The notes under the pieces: model-generated
Databases searched by the model: none
What the model saw: the letters and a program-made list of their open reading frames with translations, nothing else
Told to the model about the DNA's origin: nothing
In this document: positions 8,839-19,719 of the stretch, in pieces
Position numbering within the stretch: position 1 is the stretch's first letter
Layout: each line of letters begins with the position of its first letter
Assembly: GCA_012274445.1 (NCBI GenBank)
Contig: JAAROD010000080.1
Location: forward strand, 868,001 to 932,000
Origin: Sclerotiophoma versabilis
Taxonomy: Eukaryota; Ascomycota; Dothideomycetes; Pleosporales; Didymellaceae
Reading direction: 5' to 3'
Length of the DNA: 64,000 nucleotides
Made by a program: the position numbers and the translations under genes

Positions 8839-11800
8839 CTCAGAAAAGGAAAGAGATGAACGAACGGTACTACTTAAGAAAGGAAATATGTAACAAAAGG
8901 GAACCTCTCGACAAATACCACCTGATGACAGCGGAGGTGCAATAGTTATATGCTGTGAGCACAACCGGGAACGGGAATGGCGGAATGATCAATGCGGCAG
9001 TGTTTCGTTGCCAACACCGGATGAGCTAGGGGAGATCTGACCTCATCGAGCCTACTTGGGTAGCAGTCTGACGAGTGGGGAAGGGGTGCCTCATGGTAAT
9101 ATTCGGCCAAAACTAGCTTAGCTTTTTCGTACTATATATAGATCGAGCTTGCAGACCAATAGATATGGCTATAGCGAAGGGAGTGTCGTATTGGCTTGCA
9201 GAATTAGGTAGAATTTGCTGTTATCTAACTGACAGAACCAAAGCACCACAGAAATCATGCCAACCGTAAGAAGATGAGCTTGGCGTGGCTGGGGTCCCTG
9301 ATCGTCATCACCTCCACTTATTTTGGATTGCTTTTTCATCACTGTTTGCCATGTTTGGCCGTGTCGTGTGCTGTGGTGTACACACTCTCACCTTACTCGC
9401 CTTATGAGCCTCGTTGTCGCTGTTGATGAGCCGGTTGCTGACGCCGGCGGTTGTTGTGTGCGCCACGATAAGAACCAGGCACAGCTGCGGCGTCTCGCTT
9501 CGAATGCAAGGAGCAAATTGCAGTGCATTGCGAAACGTTCGGTAGCCAGCAGGAACGCGCTGAGCTTACTTCAGCTGGGCACATTAGGGCGCTTGGCCTG
9601 TGGCTGTGGCACCGCCCGCAAGAGCACAAAAGCTGCAGTTTGTGGACCTCAATCACACGGACTTCGCACCCAAACCTATGCAGGGCGTGATCCGGGAAAT
9701 TGCAGCCGTAAAGGTGGAGCTGGCACAGACGTGCATTTTGGAGTCGTGGATTTAACGACTGACAGATGTTACCCAGCGCTAGCCCTTCGACTGCTGCGGT
9801 TGACTGCGCGATGAAGCAACGTCTTTCTAAGCAACCGTGACGACGTTTTCCACTATCACACACAGCTGTCGATATCCGGTGCTTCCGAGCTGCAAACTAT
9901 GACGCTGCTATGGAGACGTTGAATGTTGCGGCGTTGCAAAAAAGGTTTGGCGCTATACGTGGTAGTGTGCTAGAAGAGCTGTGATTGGGTCTCGCACTAA
10001 CACCGGGCAAGGAGGGTGTGATACACTCACTACAGTACCAAAAGCGTGAAACTATTTTTTTCGGTAGAGGATATCTCCGCCTGCACTTTTTGGCATCACG
10101 CAACGCAAAAATATAAAACTAGGTATAGATTTAGAGTTGTAAACATCTGTTATATATACAGCTCTAATCATAGCAAGTTATCACTGTTGTTGTTGTGCTG
10201 AAAGGTGCAGATGAGGGCAGACGTGAATGTCGGTATGCCAGCTGTGCTAAACGAGTTACGCGAGAATACGTCTATACGATGGCATCCCTTTGCAATGCCG
10301 CAGCTCGATGGCCGTGGCGTTGCTTTATTGGCCCGAGTTAAGTACCCGCTCTATTACTCAAACCATCACGCCCCTCCCAATACGCTCTCGCTCCACGATA
10401 CGATGTACTTCGGCGTCGATACGCTTCGAAACGATATCCTGCCGAGGAACGCCGTAGGATGCATGAGAATCTATCGCCCACGGCCGGCAAACGGGTAGCT
10501 GCAGCTTCCGGTCCTGAGCATTAGGCAGTAGCGGTCAACTGTGGCCAGGCAGCTACAGTCACAAGACCATCGCAAAATAAGTCAGGATAAGCAAATCACA
10601 CTTACGCTAATTTCTCATGATCCTGTTGAGCACCACGGTTCTGGGCCTCTTGTGCAGAATTCTCCCTGCTGCTTGCGCTTTTGAACATGTTCTGCGTTCA
10701 GCATGCATTTGCTGCTTCACAGCAGACTGGAAACGATACAATAGATGACAGTCTTCGCGCAGCATATGTTTCTTCGAAGTTCAACTAAGGCGGAGATGTC
10801 CGGAACATCAAGAAACACAACGATCGAAAGGTAATTGTCACGGGCATACAACAAGCTTCAATACACACAATGTGAAGCGGTGAATTAACCTAGAGTTCCA
10901 GCAAACCTCGATACAGCGTAGAACGAGATGTCGTACACCGCCAAAGAGTTTGATGCTCAATACCGCGCGACAAAATAGCACGCAAGATGCCCCCAAGGCG
11001 ATTCACAAACATCTACCACACTCAAGGCTTCCACGACCTCAACATCGAGGGCCACCGGTTCTACGATCCTCGATTGACTTCCCAAGAACAACAGCAATGT
11101 AGAGACCTTATATGGAAGCTTGAAGACATGTATTCCGTCGACCGTATCGTTGCCTCGCCATTGATTTAGACCTTGCGGACAGCCCTTCTTGTGTTCAAGG
11201 AATAAATCTGATTCAAGCCTGGTCTACGCATCTTCGCTCTGCCCGGGCTACAAGAGACTTTATATCTGCCTGGTGGCATCGGCTCACCCGTAATTGAGTT
11301 GCAGAAGGAATTTCATGACAAGCCAATAGACCTCTCGCTTATGCCGCACGATTGGACTTATAAGGTCACTGGCACATTTACACCCCGGAGCGATTGCATA
11401 GTGGCACGGTGTCGGGAAGCAAGACTCTCCCTTGCCAGTTCACCAGCAAAGAACGCTGCGGTCATTGCCAATGGCGCTGTGCTTCACTACCTGGTTGGCT
11501 ATTGGTACGGCGCCACGACTGGTATCGGTATGTCGTGTCTTACCTGCTCTCATATTAACACTTATAGGCACTCGATGGTATAGCTATGAGGCTTGCTCAC
11601 TACGGCTCGAAATGTTGACTAAATCTAACATCATCAATACCGCAACTATCGAGACATGAAAATCGCCGTTGAAGGGAACCTCGACCGTCTACAGCTTCTC
11701 GAAAGAACAACAGCTCGAGCTGAAGTAGGAAGCCGAGGCTTCGTGGTCAGAGACTGGCTACATTGCTCTCTCATGCGACAACACGGAAGCTGCTACTGGT

Positions 11801-12198
11801 TTCAGGATGGAGGTAGATCTCAAGCTTGGTAAGAGATCAGACTCAAGGCCGATGCTGAACACCAGACTGTATGGCGTGAAGTGCTGCACACTTTGGAACC
11901 TATTCGCGGATGCTGCAAGGCAAGCAGCCTTGAATGCATGCTTAACCATTGGAGATGCAAATTCCTAAACATTACGCTCGATTAAGCTCTCACATGCCTA
12001 ATTGTAGACTTCACGATGATTGTGAAGGACGCCTTGCATTCCTGCCTGTCTCAAAGCCGAGGTAAAGCGCTAGCGCCATTTGGATTAGTTATCGACGACG
12101 AGGTAAGTTCAACTCAACTACATCTTAAATACCAGCTCATCTTAAATTTGCGCCCTGGTTTCACTCAATCTCACACGATATTGTTTTGGTTAAGCGCA
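8839..12198. other. gene-poor stretch
   Basis: Left end is the lysophospholipase promoter. Between about 9300 and 10500 only short overlapping frames without family motifs are present. A possible decayed gene lies at 10987-11968 and is listed separately. The frame of the thioesterase extends upstream to 12016, but no conserved sequence starts there. Confidence 0.45.
10987..11968 (+). pseudogene. possible decayed protein-coding gene
   Basis: One reading frame has protein-like stretches at 10987-11169 and from about 11215 to 11523, broken by in-frame stops at 11167 and near 11204. A plausible intron (11524-11569, GTATCG donor, TTATAG acceptor) would join the second stretch to a further open piece. 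Composition looks protein-like rather than random, but I do not recognise the family. It may be a relic, a gene with introns I have mis-placed, or chance. Confidence 0.25.
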
Positions 12199-13179
12199 AT
12201 GGCAGAACCTCGACCGATACCCTTTACAGATCAACTTGCTTTCCAAAAGCTTGGAGAAAATACATGGTCTACTCTACACCCACCGCAACGCATGGGTAAT
12301 GCATTACCGATTGCGTATGGTGGCTATGCGATCGCCGTAGCCTGTAAAGCTGCCTGCCTCTCCGTTCCGGAAGGATACCATATATACTCCTTCATGGGCA
12401 ACTATCTCGGCCCAGCATCCACCGACCGGCCACTGCGCGCAACGACAAGAACAATTCGCCAAACACGCACGTTCGCAACAAGACACGTAGAGGTCAGTCA
12501 AAAGCAGGATGACGGGAAGTTGCGGGTGTGTTTATTCGCAACCGCAGATTTTCAGGTCAAAGAGAAGGGCAGCATGTTCGAGTATTCCCGACCACCGAGC
12601 AAGAAGTATAGCCATCATGCGGGTTTACCATCTGCTCTCGAAGCGGCTTCCAATCTTCTTACTACTGGGAAGATCGAAAAAGGCGCCTACGACGCTTTCA
12701 CTAAAGCCTTCTCTGTTTCGGCCTCGCTCTTCGACGTGCACCCTTGTCCCGAAGGCATATTCGTACAGAACCTCTCCGGCCTCGCAAAGACCCTTCCTCA
12801 CACGCAGGACCATCTTCCTCTCCCCTCCCGTACAGCAGCAGATTGGTTCCGCTCATCAACACGTCTCTCCACACCGATCGACAACCTCGCCGCACTAACA
12901 TTTTACAGTGACGGCGCGCTGAGCTTCTGTCCATTGAGCTTCAGCCACCTGTACCTCGATGACAGCGCGGCGTGCTCAAGCTTGGACTTTGCGTTGAGGT
13001 TCTTCAGAGACGTTGATGTAAACCAGTGGCATTTGAGGGAGATCAGTACGAATGCGGGGAGTGAGGGAAGGACATTTAGCGAGTGCTGGATCTGGGACGA
13101 GCAGGGACAGGCAGTGGCGAATATGAGCCAACAGAGTATCATGAGGGTGCTTCCAAGGAAGGGGAAAGAGAAGCTTTAG
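12199..13179 (+). CDS. acyl-CoA thioesterase II (TesB-like, double hotdog)
   Basis: Single exon, 326 residues from the ATG at 12199. The frame is open upstream to 12016, but that part lacks conservation and ATG 12199 directly precedes the first hotdog domain. Family marks are NALPIAYGGYAIAVA near residue 34, where TesB-like proteins have a GG motif, the HVEVSQKQDDGKL strand near residue 97, and the C-terminal ANMSQQSIMR ending the second hotdog. Such enzymes hydrolyse acyl-CoA to free acid and CoA, often in peroxisomes. The C-terminus (GKEKL) is only a weak match to a peroxisomal signal. Convergent with the downstream MFS gene. Confidence 0.85.
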   Translation: MAEPRPIPFTDQLAFQKLGENTWSTLHPPQRMGNALPIAYGGYAIAVACKAACLSVPEGYHIYSFMGNYLGPASTDRPLRATTRTIRQTRTFATRHVEVSQKQDDGKLRVCLFATADFQVKEKGSMFEYSRPPSKKYSHHAGLPSALEAASNLLTTGKIEKGAYDAFTKAFSVSASLFDVHPCPEGIFVQNLSGLAKTLPHTQDHLPLPSRTAADWFRSSTRLSTPIDNLAALTFYSDGALSFCPLSFSHLYLDDSAACSSLDFALRFFRDVDVNQWHLREISTNAGSEGRTFSECWIWDEQGQAVANMSQQSIMRVLPRKGKEKL

Positions 13180-13774
13180 ACGCGTGGGGCTAGAAGTGCG
13201 ATGTTAGGGGCTGTGAAACGCTGATTAGAACACCTAGACGGGATAGAAGCTTCCAAATTGTCTTCGCTGGACCGACTCTTATCTTTCTCTTGTGTCTTCA
13301 TATTGGAGTGACACTTCGCATCCCATATATCCACAATGGATACTTCAAGTCAACTCATCAGGCCCAACGGCCCACACGAGAGCCTCATGTACAATCCATA
13401 GAGCATACAATTATTTTTCCCTCAGCAACTACCATATTAAACAAACCCACTTGCCGTGACGTTGGCGTTCATTTCGTCTGTCGAACATGTTCGTCGTTTT
13501 GTGCGGGAAGTCCTACATGAATCCACGATATCGGTACCTTCACGGCCACTTCATGCGGCCTGCCAGTTTCTGTACATAAATTAAAGTGTGAATGTAGAAT
13601 GCATGCTAAAGGCACCTGAAATGTTAGCACGAGCCTGGAACTGACATCTGACTCTCACATCTCCATGCAGTGCAGGAGACAAGAGTAATAGGAGTGCAAT
13701 AGATACATGAGACTAATTGCAGGATTGTACAAGTACATTACCTCCTTTATCACTCTTCTAAATAGCTAGCTTTG
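13180..13774. other. convergent intergenic region
   Basis: Holds the 3' ends of the thioesterase and MFS genes. No gene, repeat or RNA recognised. Confidence 0.5.
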
Positions 13775-15615
13775 TTACTTCTTCCCACCAACTATGCCTA
13801 TGCCTCGAATGAACACCAACACTATAACTAACGAGATGATGCTCATGCCAAAGTTGAACCATGCAGTCCCTCTAATTCCAATCTTGAGTGCAGGGTCCCA
13901 AGGTTCCAATCCATGCCCCTCCTCACCCACATTGTCAACGCTGACACCCATTTCTTTCGCGATGATGGCGGTCTGCACCGCAGTAGCCAGCGCAAGTCCA
14001 ATGGCACGCCCGATCTGACCGACAGCTGTGATCAACGCGCCGCCCAGACTTGCATCCTCCGACGGCAGTGTCTTTGCGACGAAGAGCGTAAGGACAGGGA
14101 ATATTGTATCCGCACCGCATACGCAGAACACCATCGCTGGAAATCCGTACGCCCAGTATGTCGTGTGTTCGGGAATCGGAATGGCGAAGAGGAGCGATGA
14201 CATGCTGACCGCGAAGGTACTGAATATAAGGATGTAATCGCCGCGGACGTGGGAAAGGATGAAGCCTGTCACCGTCGCAACAATTATACCGGTCACACCG
14301 TTGGGAATGAAGCGCAGCGTAGTCTGGATGACAGATAGACCTTGGAAGTCCTGGAACCAATAAGTTGCGAAGATAAGATAGTTGTTGAAGCTCGAGAAGA
14401 AAAGCCCCATCAGCACGTTCGCCCATGTAAACTTGCGGTTCTTGAAGATCGACATTTTCATGAGCGGCCTTTTCTGGGTCTTAGTCTCGAGGTAGTGTTG
14501 CCAGAAGCCGAAAGCAACGACGATAAGGAGGGAAACGACTATCAGGGTAGGCACCCAGGGTGTGCTCCAACCTACGACGTTACCCTCGGACAGCGCGAAT
14601 AGAAGGGTGATGAGTCCAACCGTGATGAGAGTGCCTCCTATCCAGTCTACGGTATTACGCATTACTGGCTCTGGTTGGACAGGAGGGAGAGGGATGACAA
14701 AGAAGCTAGCGAGGGTAGAGATGGCAGATACCATGCCGAAGATCCAAAACACCCACTTCCACTGTTGTCTAGGTCAGCATATGTATAATGAATCTGCAAG
14801 GGCTGTACAAACGTTTAAGTATTCGGCGACAACACCTCCCTGAAGATGGTCAGCACGGATTCAAAGCATTAGCAGGGGGTTCAAATTACGAAGATATTGC
14901 CAAAGATTCCACCTAGAGGAGCTCCTGCACCAAAGCATCCAAAGGCAATATCCTTCATGCGACCTGGCGGAAATGTGACACCCAAGATGCCCAAGGCGGT
15001 GGGCGCCATGGCAGCGGCAGCTAGACCTTGAAGACCTCTCATGATGTCGAAACCAATCTCATTCGTGATGAATGGAGGTATGATTGAAGTGATTGTGAAA
15101 AAGACTGATCCCCAGATGAAGATGAGGCGCCGCCCATACACATCGGCCAGCCTACCCCACAGTAACTTCACACAACATCAGCTGTTTGTTCTTGAATAGA
15201 TGTACTGAATATGACTGCGGCTGTACATACCAAGAAGCAACCGAAGGTGAGATTGTATGCCGAAATAACCCACTGCTGTCTACTAGTGGGTATATCGAGA
15301 GCTTCGCCAATGGTTGGTAGAATGATGACGGATGCTTGAACAGCCATGGTCTGAAACTTATCGTCAGCTTTACCTTATTCCCTTCTGAATATCCCAACAA
15401 CTTACACTCAAGAACGGCGCCGCAGCAATTGTAGCTACCAGAGCCACAGTTCTCGCTTTCGAGAACGGCAACCCAGGTTCAGACGCACTTGTCTGCACCC
15501 TCACGATTTCTTCCGTCCCATCTTTCCCAACCCGATCGCTTGCAACCTTCTCTACGTCCTCGGCCGCTCTATTTTTCGTGACAATATCGTCTGGCCGCTT
15601 GAATCCGTCGTCCAT
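13775..15615 (-). CDS. MFS drug transporter, DHA2-like
   Basis: Five exons: 15615-15406, 15350-15231, 15165-14890, 14839-14813 and 14761-13775, giving 539 residues. All junctions fall between codons and have GT-AG borders. The fourth exon is only 27 nt and encodes GGVVAEYLN. The assembled N-terminus contains the MFS signature block FLLLWGRLADVYGRR between membrane segments 2 and 3, then RGLQGLAAAAMAPTALGIL and GGIFGNIFGGVVAEYL as in 14-segment DHA2 carriers. The first 45 residues are polar and cytosolic. Substrate cannot be told from sequence; this subfamily exports drugs, toxins or metabolites by proton antiport. It lies 18 kb from the siderophore cluster, and no exact iron-GATA motif was found near it. 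Confidence 0.88.
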
Positions 15616-18152
15616 CTCGCAAAGAGACCTCCAGAACTGATGTGAGTCAAGGTTTGCCCTAGCTTACCCCATGGGGGGGCCTTGGGTACTTTTGAAGGTT
15701 CAGACGCCGCGGCACGGGACGTTTGCCGAAGCACGGTATGCGGCACGGATAAGGCTTTAGCCGCGACGGCAATAGCGATCATCTCCAGGAGCGTGGGATT
15801 GACTCCAGACTCTCAGGTCTTGGGGTTCATTCATGATGCTTGGACCTTCCGCTGCGATAAAGAACGCGGCGGCTTGCAGTGTTGCATACTGGCAAGTGTT
15901 GACGTGGTTTGCCTGTAGTAACGCAGTGCTGTTGCGCTGAGTATTGGACGCAGCTGACAGTGCTTTACAGAATATCGCAAATGTCCAACTTGCTCTACGT
16001 GGGCGACACTTACCTATTGCTGCTGACATGTACACAGAGGTGGCGAGCACGCTGAGTGATGGTGTGGAGTGATTGCATCCACAGTGGGAAAGAGGTAACG
16101 AGGGGGTTCCACCAATTAGGTTGCGCACATCTTCTCATCCCGCAACTGCCGGATGCGACTTGTTGGGTTCGAAGCAGAGCATGCTTGGTAGTACGCGAGC
16201 TCAGCATTGAATGATAAGAACAGCAAGGTGCCACAAATGTTACTACCTTTGACGAGTTTGTGGATGCGTACGGCGTAGTTTGAGTAGATTTGACAGTGGA
16301 CAATGCTGAACAGAAAGCGTCACATTATAGATGCAGATTCGATGGTCTACTGGAACCGATATGCCTATGACTTTCAACGATTATCATCTTGACCATCTTC
16401 CTGTCGAAGCAGACAGGCCTATTATTTTCCGATAGTCTCAACGTGAATCGCACATGCATGTAATGAACCTGTTCGAACTTTGATCGATGTTCAACCACTT
16501 GCGACGACTAGGGGATTCAATGCATCATGGAATACTCTATCGGTAGGCTGCAGTCCATAGCCAAGCCTAGATCAGTCCGTTGCACAGATGGATGGGAGTG
16601 AATATGTCGCTAGACCTGGCGCAACCTGCAGTCGTCGTGCGGACACGCTGCTCTTGATACCGCCGCAGAGTCGCATGCCTTCAGGCGCCCTGAAGGACGT
16701 ACCTTCTGACCAGATGCAAGGCTTTCTTTCCTCGGTAGCTCTGAACATCCAGGACAGGAAGTTGCTAAGCTCCGGCTGTATACACCCTGTTGCATGAGTG
16801 ATTTTCGCGATTGGAGAGCGCTGAACGGGACCTACAACGACACCTTTTTGAGGTTGTCAAAGCCACAAAAAATTACCTGTTCATGGCAGCGAGGGAGGCT
16901 GTGAAGTTGAAATTTGGTAACTTCATATCAAGTCGAGCAAAGCATGTGGCATATTGAATGTGTCTGTGATGGTCGTGGAAAAGCAGCGGTCTTGCTCGCC
17001 ATTGGCTAGCACTTTGAGCTTCCAGTTGAGGTTGGTTGCATCTCACAGTCTGCCGCCAGTTCAACATTGCTGGGAAAGAGGCTGTGCTCTGGGCGTGGGA
17101 TGCTCACATTCTCACCTTGCGTTGTCCTTCTCCGTGCCACCGTGATTGAGCAACCGCCGTGTCAAGACTGCTGCCGCCGTAATAGACACCGTGGAGTCGC
17201 TGTTCTCTTTGAGCTAGCTGCCGACGGTCACCAGGAACAAGAAACTGTCATGAATCTCACTATCGATGATCGACGGCGACAACCGCGGCGAGCGCTGCTT
17301 AGCGCGTTCAGCAAAGCAAGTCGTCAGAATTGCGCATGGTTCCCCTGGTAGTTGCACATGATGTGGCTGGTCATCCCTCCCCGAGCACTCACATCTGCCG
17401 CAAAAAGCACACAAGCATCGAAGCATGGTCGCACACAGACAAAAGCGTGGGGATGTGTTACCTTTCGTTACGGTCCCACCATTTTCCAAGCCAGGATCGT
17501 GCATATCGAGTTCTGCGGGCAGGATACGATTCAGCGAATCAACGCTAGCGAAATCTCTTTCATGCACGTAGAGGGTTTAATTGTCATTGGTGGAGCTCGC
17601 GCTACACTGCGGCAGAAGACGTCACAGCGTGCACTGTAGGGTTCGCGACGCTAGCCGCGCTGACAGACGTTGATGAGGATGTCAGTCATGAATCGAGTGT
17701 GAATGTGCGGAGGGAGGCACGAAGACGATAGAGAAGTTTTTTAATTCTTTTGTCATTTTTGTGGTATGATATAGCCTCAACATGCACTATAACGCGAAAC
17801 CATGGTCTATAGTTTTAGCGCAACCAATGCAACCAACTCTTGAAAACACCCCCCCAGGTTCCACGTGTATATACGGGTAACGCTTGATCCAAAGTACGAG
17901 TGACGTAAGTAGAAACATACTTGAGGATGTCAAGTATGGAAAAGAGGGTTCGAGCCAGGTCTATAGAATATACACAGGCGACTGAAGGTCTGAAAGGAGC
18001 CGGAGAGGCTCAGAAGAAAAGAGAAAATAAACATCGGCTCGAGAGGTATCACTGCGCACCAGTACCGTCATCAATCATGGCGTCATCAAAGGGACTGAAA
18101 CTGTGACGGGCTTCAATACCCTCACGGGCGTCTAAGACTTAGCCCGGACCTA
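15616..18152. other. intergenic, no gene recognised
   Basis: About 2.5 kb. The left end is the MFS promoter and the right end must include the 3' untranslated region of the copper-fist gene. Short frames in between lack motifs and overlap on both strands. No tandem repeat or RNA gene seen. Confidence 0.45.
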
Positions 18153-19719
18153 CTACAACCAATTCTGGGTGTAAGTAGAATCAAAGGCATTCATACTGTC
18201 AAAGGCCATAAGATTTTGCTCCATCTGCCATGGGTCGTTGGGAACGACATCATCGAAGTTGCCAGGAATAGCAATTGCAGCAGCATCTGCAAAGTCGCTC
18301 GTGCTTGTCATTGGCATAGTCGTTGGTGCGATACTCTGGCTCTTCGAGAAATCGGACTCGAAAATCTGACTAGTTGACATGGTCGTGACAGGTATGGACA
18401 TCGGGGCGACGAGGCTCTCAGACGGCATCGCAGTACTGAAGCGGTAGACGGGCTGGTCTTCCCAGAACAATGACTCGCTGGCAGCCGATTGGGGAGCCTT
18501 GAAGTCCAGATCTGCAAATAAGTTCGGCTCTCCAATCTCCGAGTGGACAGAGGATGCAACGGTCAGACCAGGCCCACTCTGCTTCGATTCACCACTATGC
18601 GAAATAGGCTGGGTCAAAGTGTTGTTGAGTTTATTGGGGTCTAGGGGGAGATCTCCAGCGGACCAAATTGGATCGAGGCCGGCAGAGGGAATAGACCATT
18701 GGCTTTCCAGGTTGGGCAAACATTCTTGCGAAGGAGATGTTGACAGGCTGCCGAAGTCGAAGTCAAAGTTGCAGTTGACAGGTGTACCATTGGTTGTCGC
18801 CCATGGCCATTGCTGAGCCGAGAAATTGTCACTCGCGTTGCTCTCAGGAGAGTTGCCGTCTTGAGCACTGAACGCGCCGTTCTGGTTGTTGAAGAACGAG
18901 TCCTGAAAGGTGAGGGTGTCAAGACTGCCTCCCATGGTTGTCATAGGCATGCCGTTTGGGCGTTGGCCGTTGCCAAGGAAAGTGTAGAAATCGGGATTCG
19001 ACAGTGATAGTGTGTCCATGGAGCGCGTAGCTGGAGCCGGCGCCTCTGGCGTGACATTGTAGCTATTGTCGGTTCTGGCCAAGGCGGAGAACGAAGAATG
19101 ACCGTGCAATGTATGCGGGCGTGGGATCTTATAGGGCATGCCGGACACATGAGCTGTGTTGTTGCTGCGATGGCAGGGCTTATGGTGACCGTTCGCGAAG
19201 ACGGTCAAGTGACTCTCGGATTGAGCCGTCGTAAGCTTTGGCTTTGCACGAGCTTCGTGGAGCGTCTGACGACCATTGTCCATCTTCAAATCAAGAGGCT
19301 CTTCTTTGGTAGTACCACAGATGCACTTGCCGCCAGAGTGGCACTGGCAGCCACTGGCATGAGCTAGACCATCGTTAGAGTTGACACGGCTTATTGTGCC
19401 AGACGTAATCTCACCCTTCGCGTCGCCCTTGTCTTTATGCTTGTCCTTGTCTTTCTTATCGCCACAATCGCACTTGGCGTGGTGAGACTTGGACTTGCGT
19501 GCGCCGCGACAGTGCTCGCATTGCTTGACTGGGCGACCCTTAGGGTTGATGTGGTGTAGTTCTCGATCTGCGAAACATAGTTTTAGCCTATGTTTCTTTA
19601 CGAAATAATCAAAACCGCAGGGTGCCGAGGAGTGGTATACCATTGTGGGTGCAGCCGCTCACTCGGTGACCTTTGATGCAGGACGAGCAAGCCCATTTTT
19701 CGCCATCGATGACAGGCAT
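18153..19719 (-). CDS. copper-fist transcription factor
   Basis: Two exons, 19719-19641 and 19567-18153, giving 497 residues. The 73-nt intron splits the codon for Asp27. Splicing restores a complete copper-fist DNA-binding domain at residues 1-62: EKWACSSCIKGHRVSGCTH supplies the zinc ligands, and GRPVKQCEHCR carries the GRP minor-groove motif, followed by HHAKCDCG. A second cysteine motif, CQCHSGGKCICG, lies near residue 125. The rest is Ser/Asn/Gln-rich, as in activation domains. Homologues (yeast Ace1 and Mac1, fission yeast Cuf1, Podospora GRISEA) switch copper uptake or detoxification genes in response to Cu(I). The low cysteine count outside the fist leans to the Mac1/GRISEA uptake type, but that is uncertain. 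Confidence 0.92.

Noticed and set aside
9323..9863. Overlapping frames of 163 and 153 codons on opposite strands
   Set aside because: No family motif on either strand, no credible splice structure and no start context preference.
12016..12198. N-terminal extension of the thioesterase frame
   Set aside because: The 61 extra residues show no conservation, and ATG 12199 begins immediately before the first hotdog domain.
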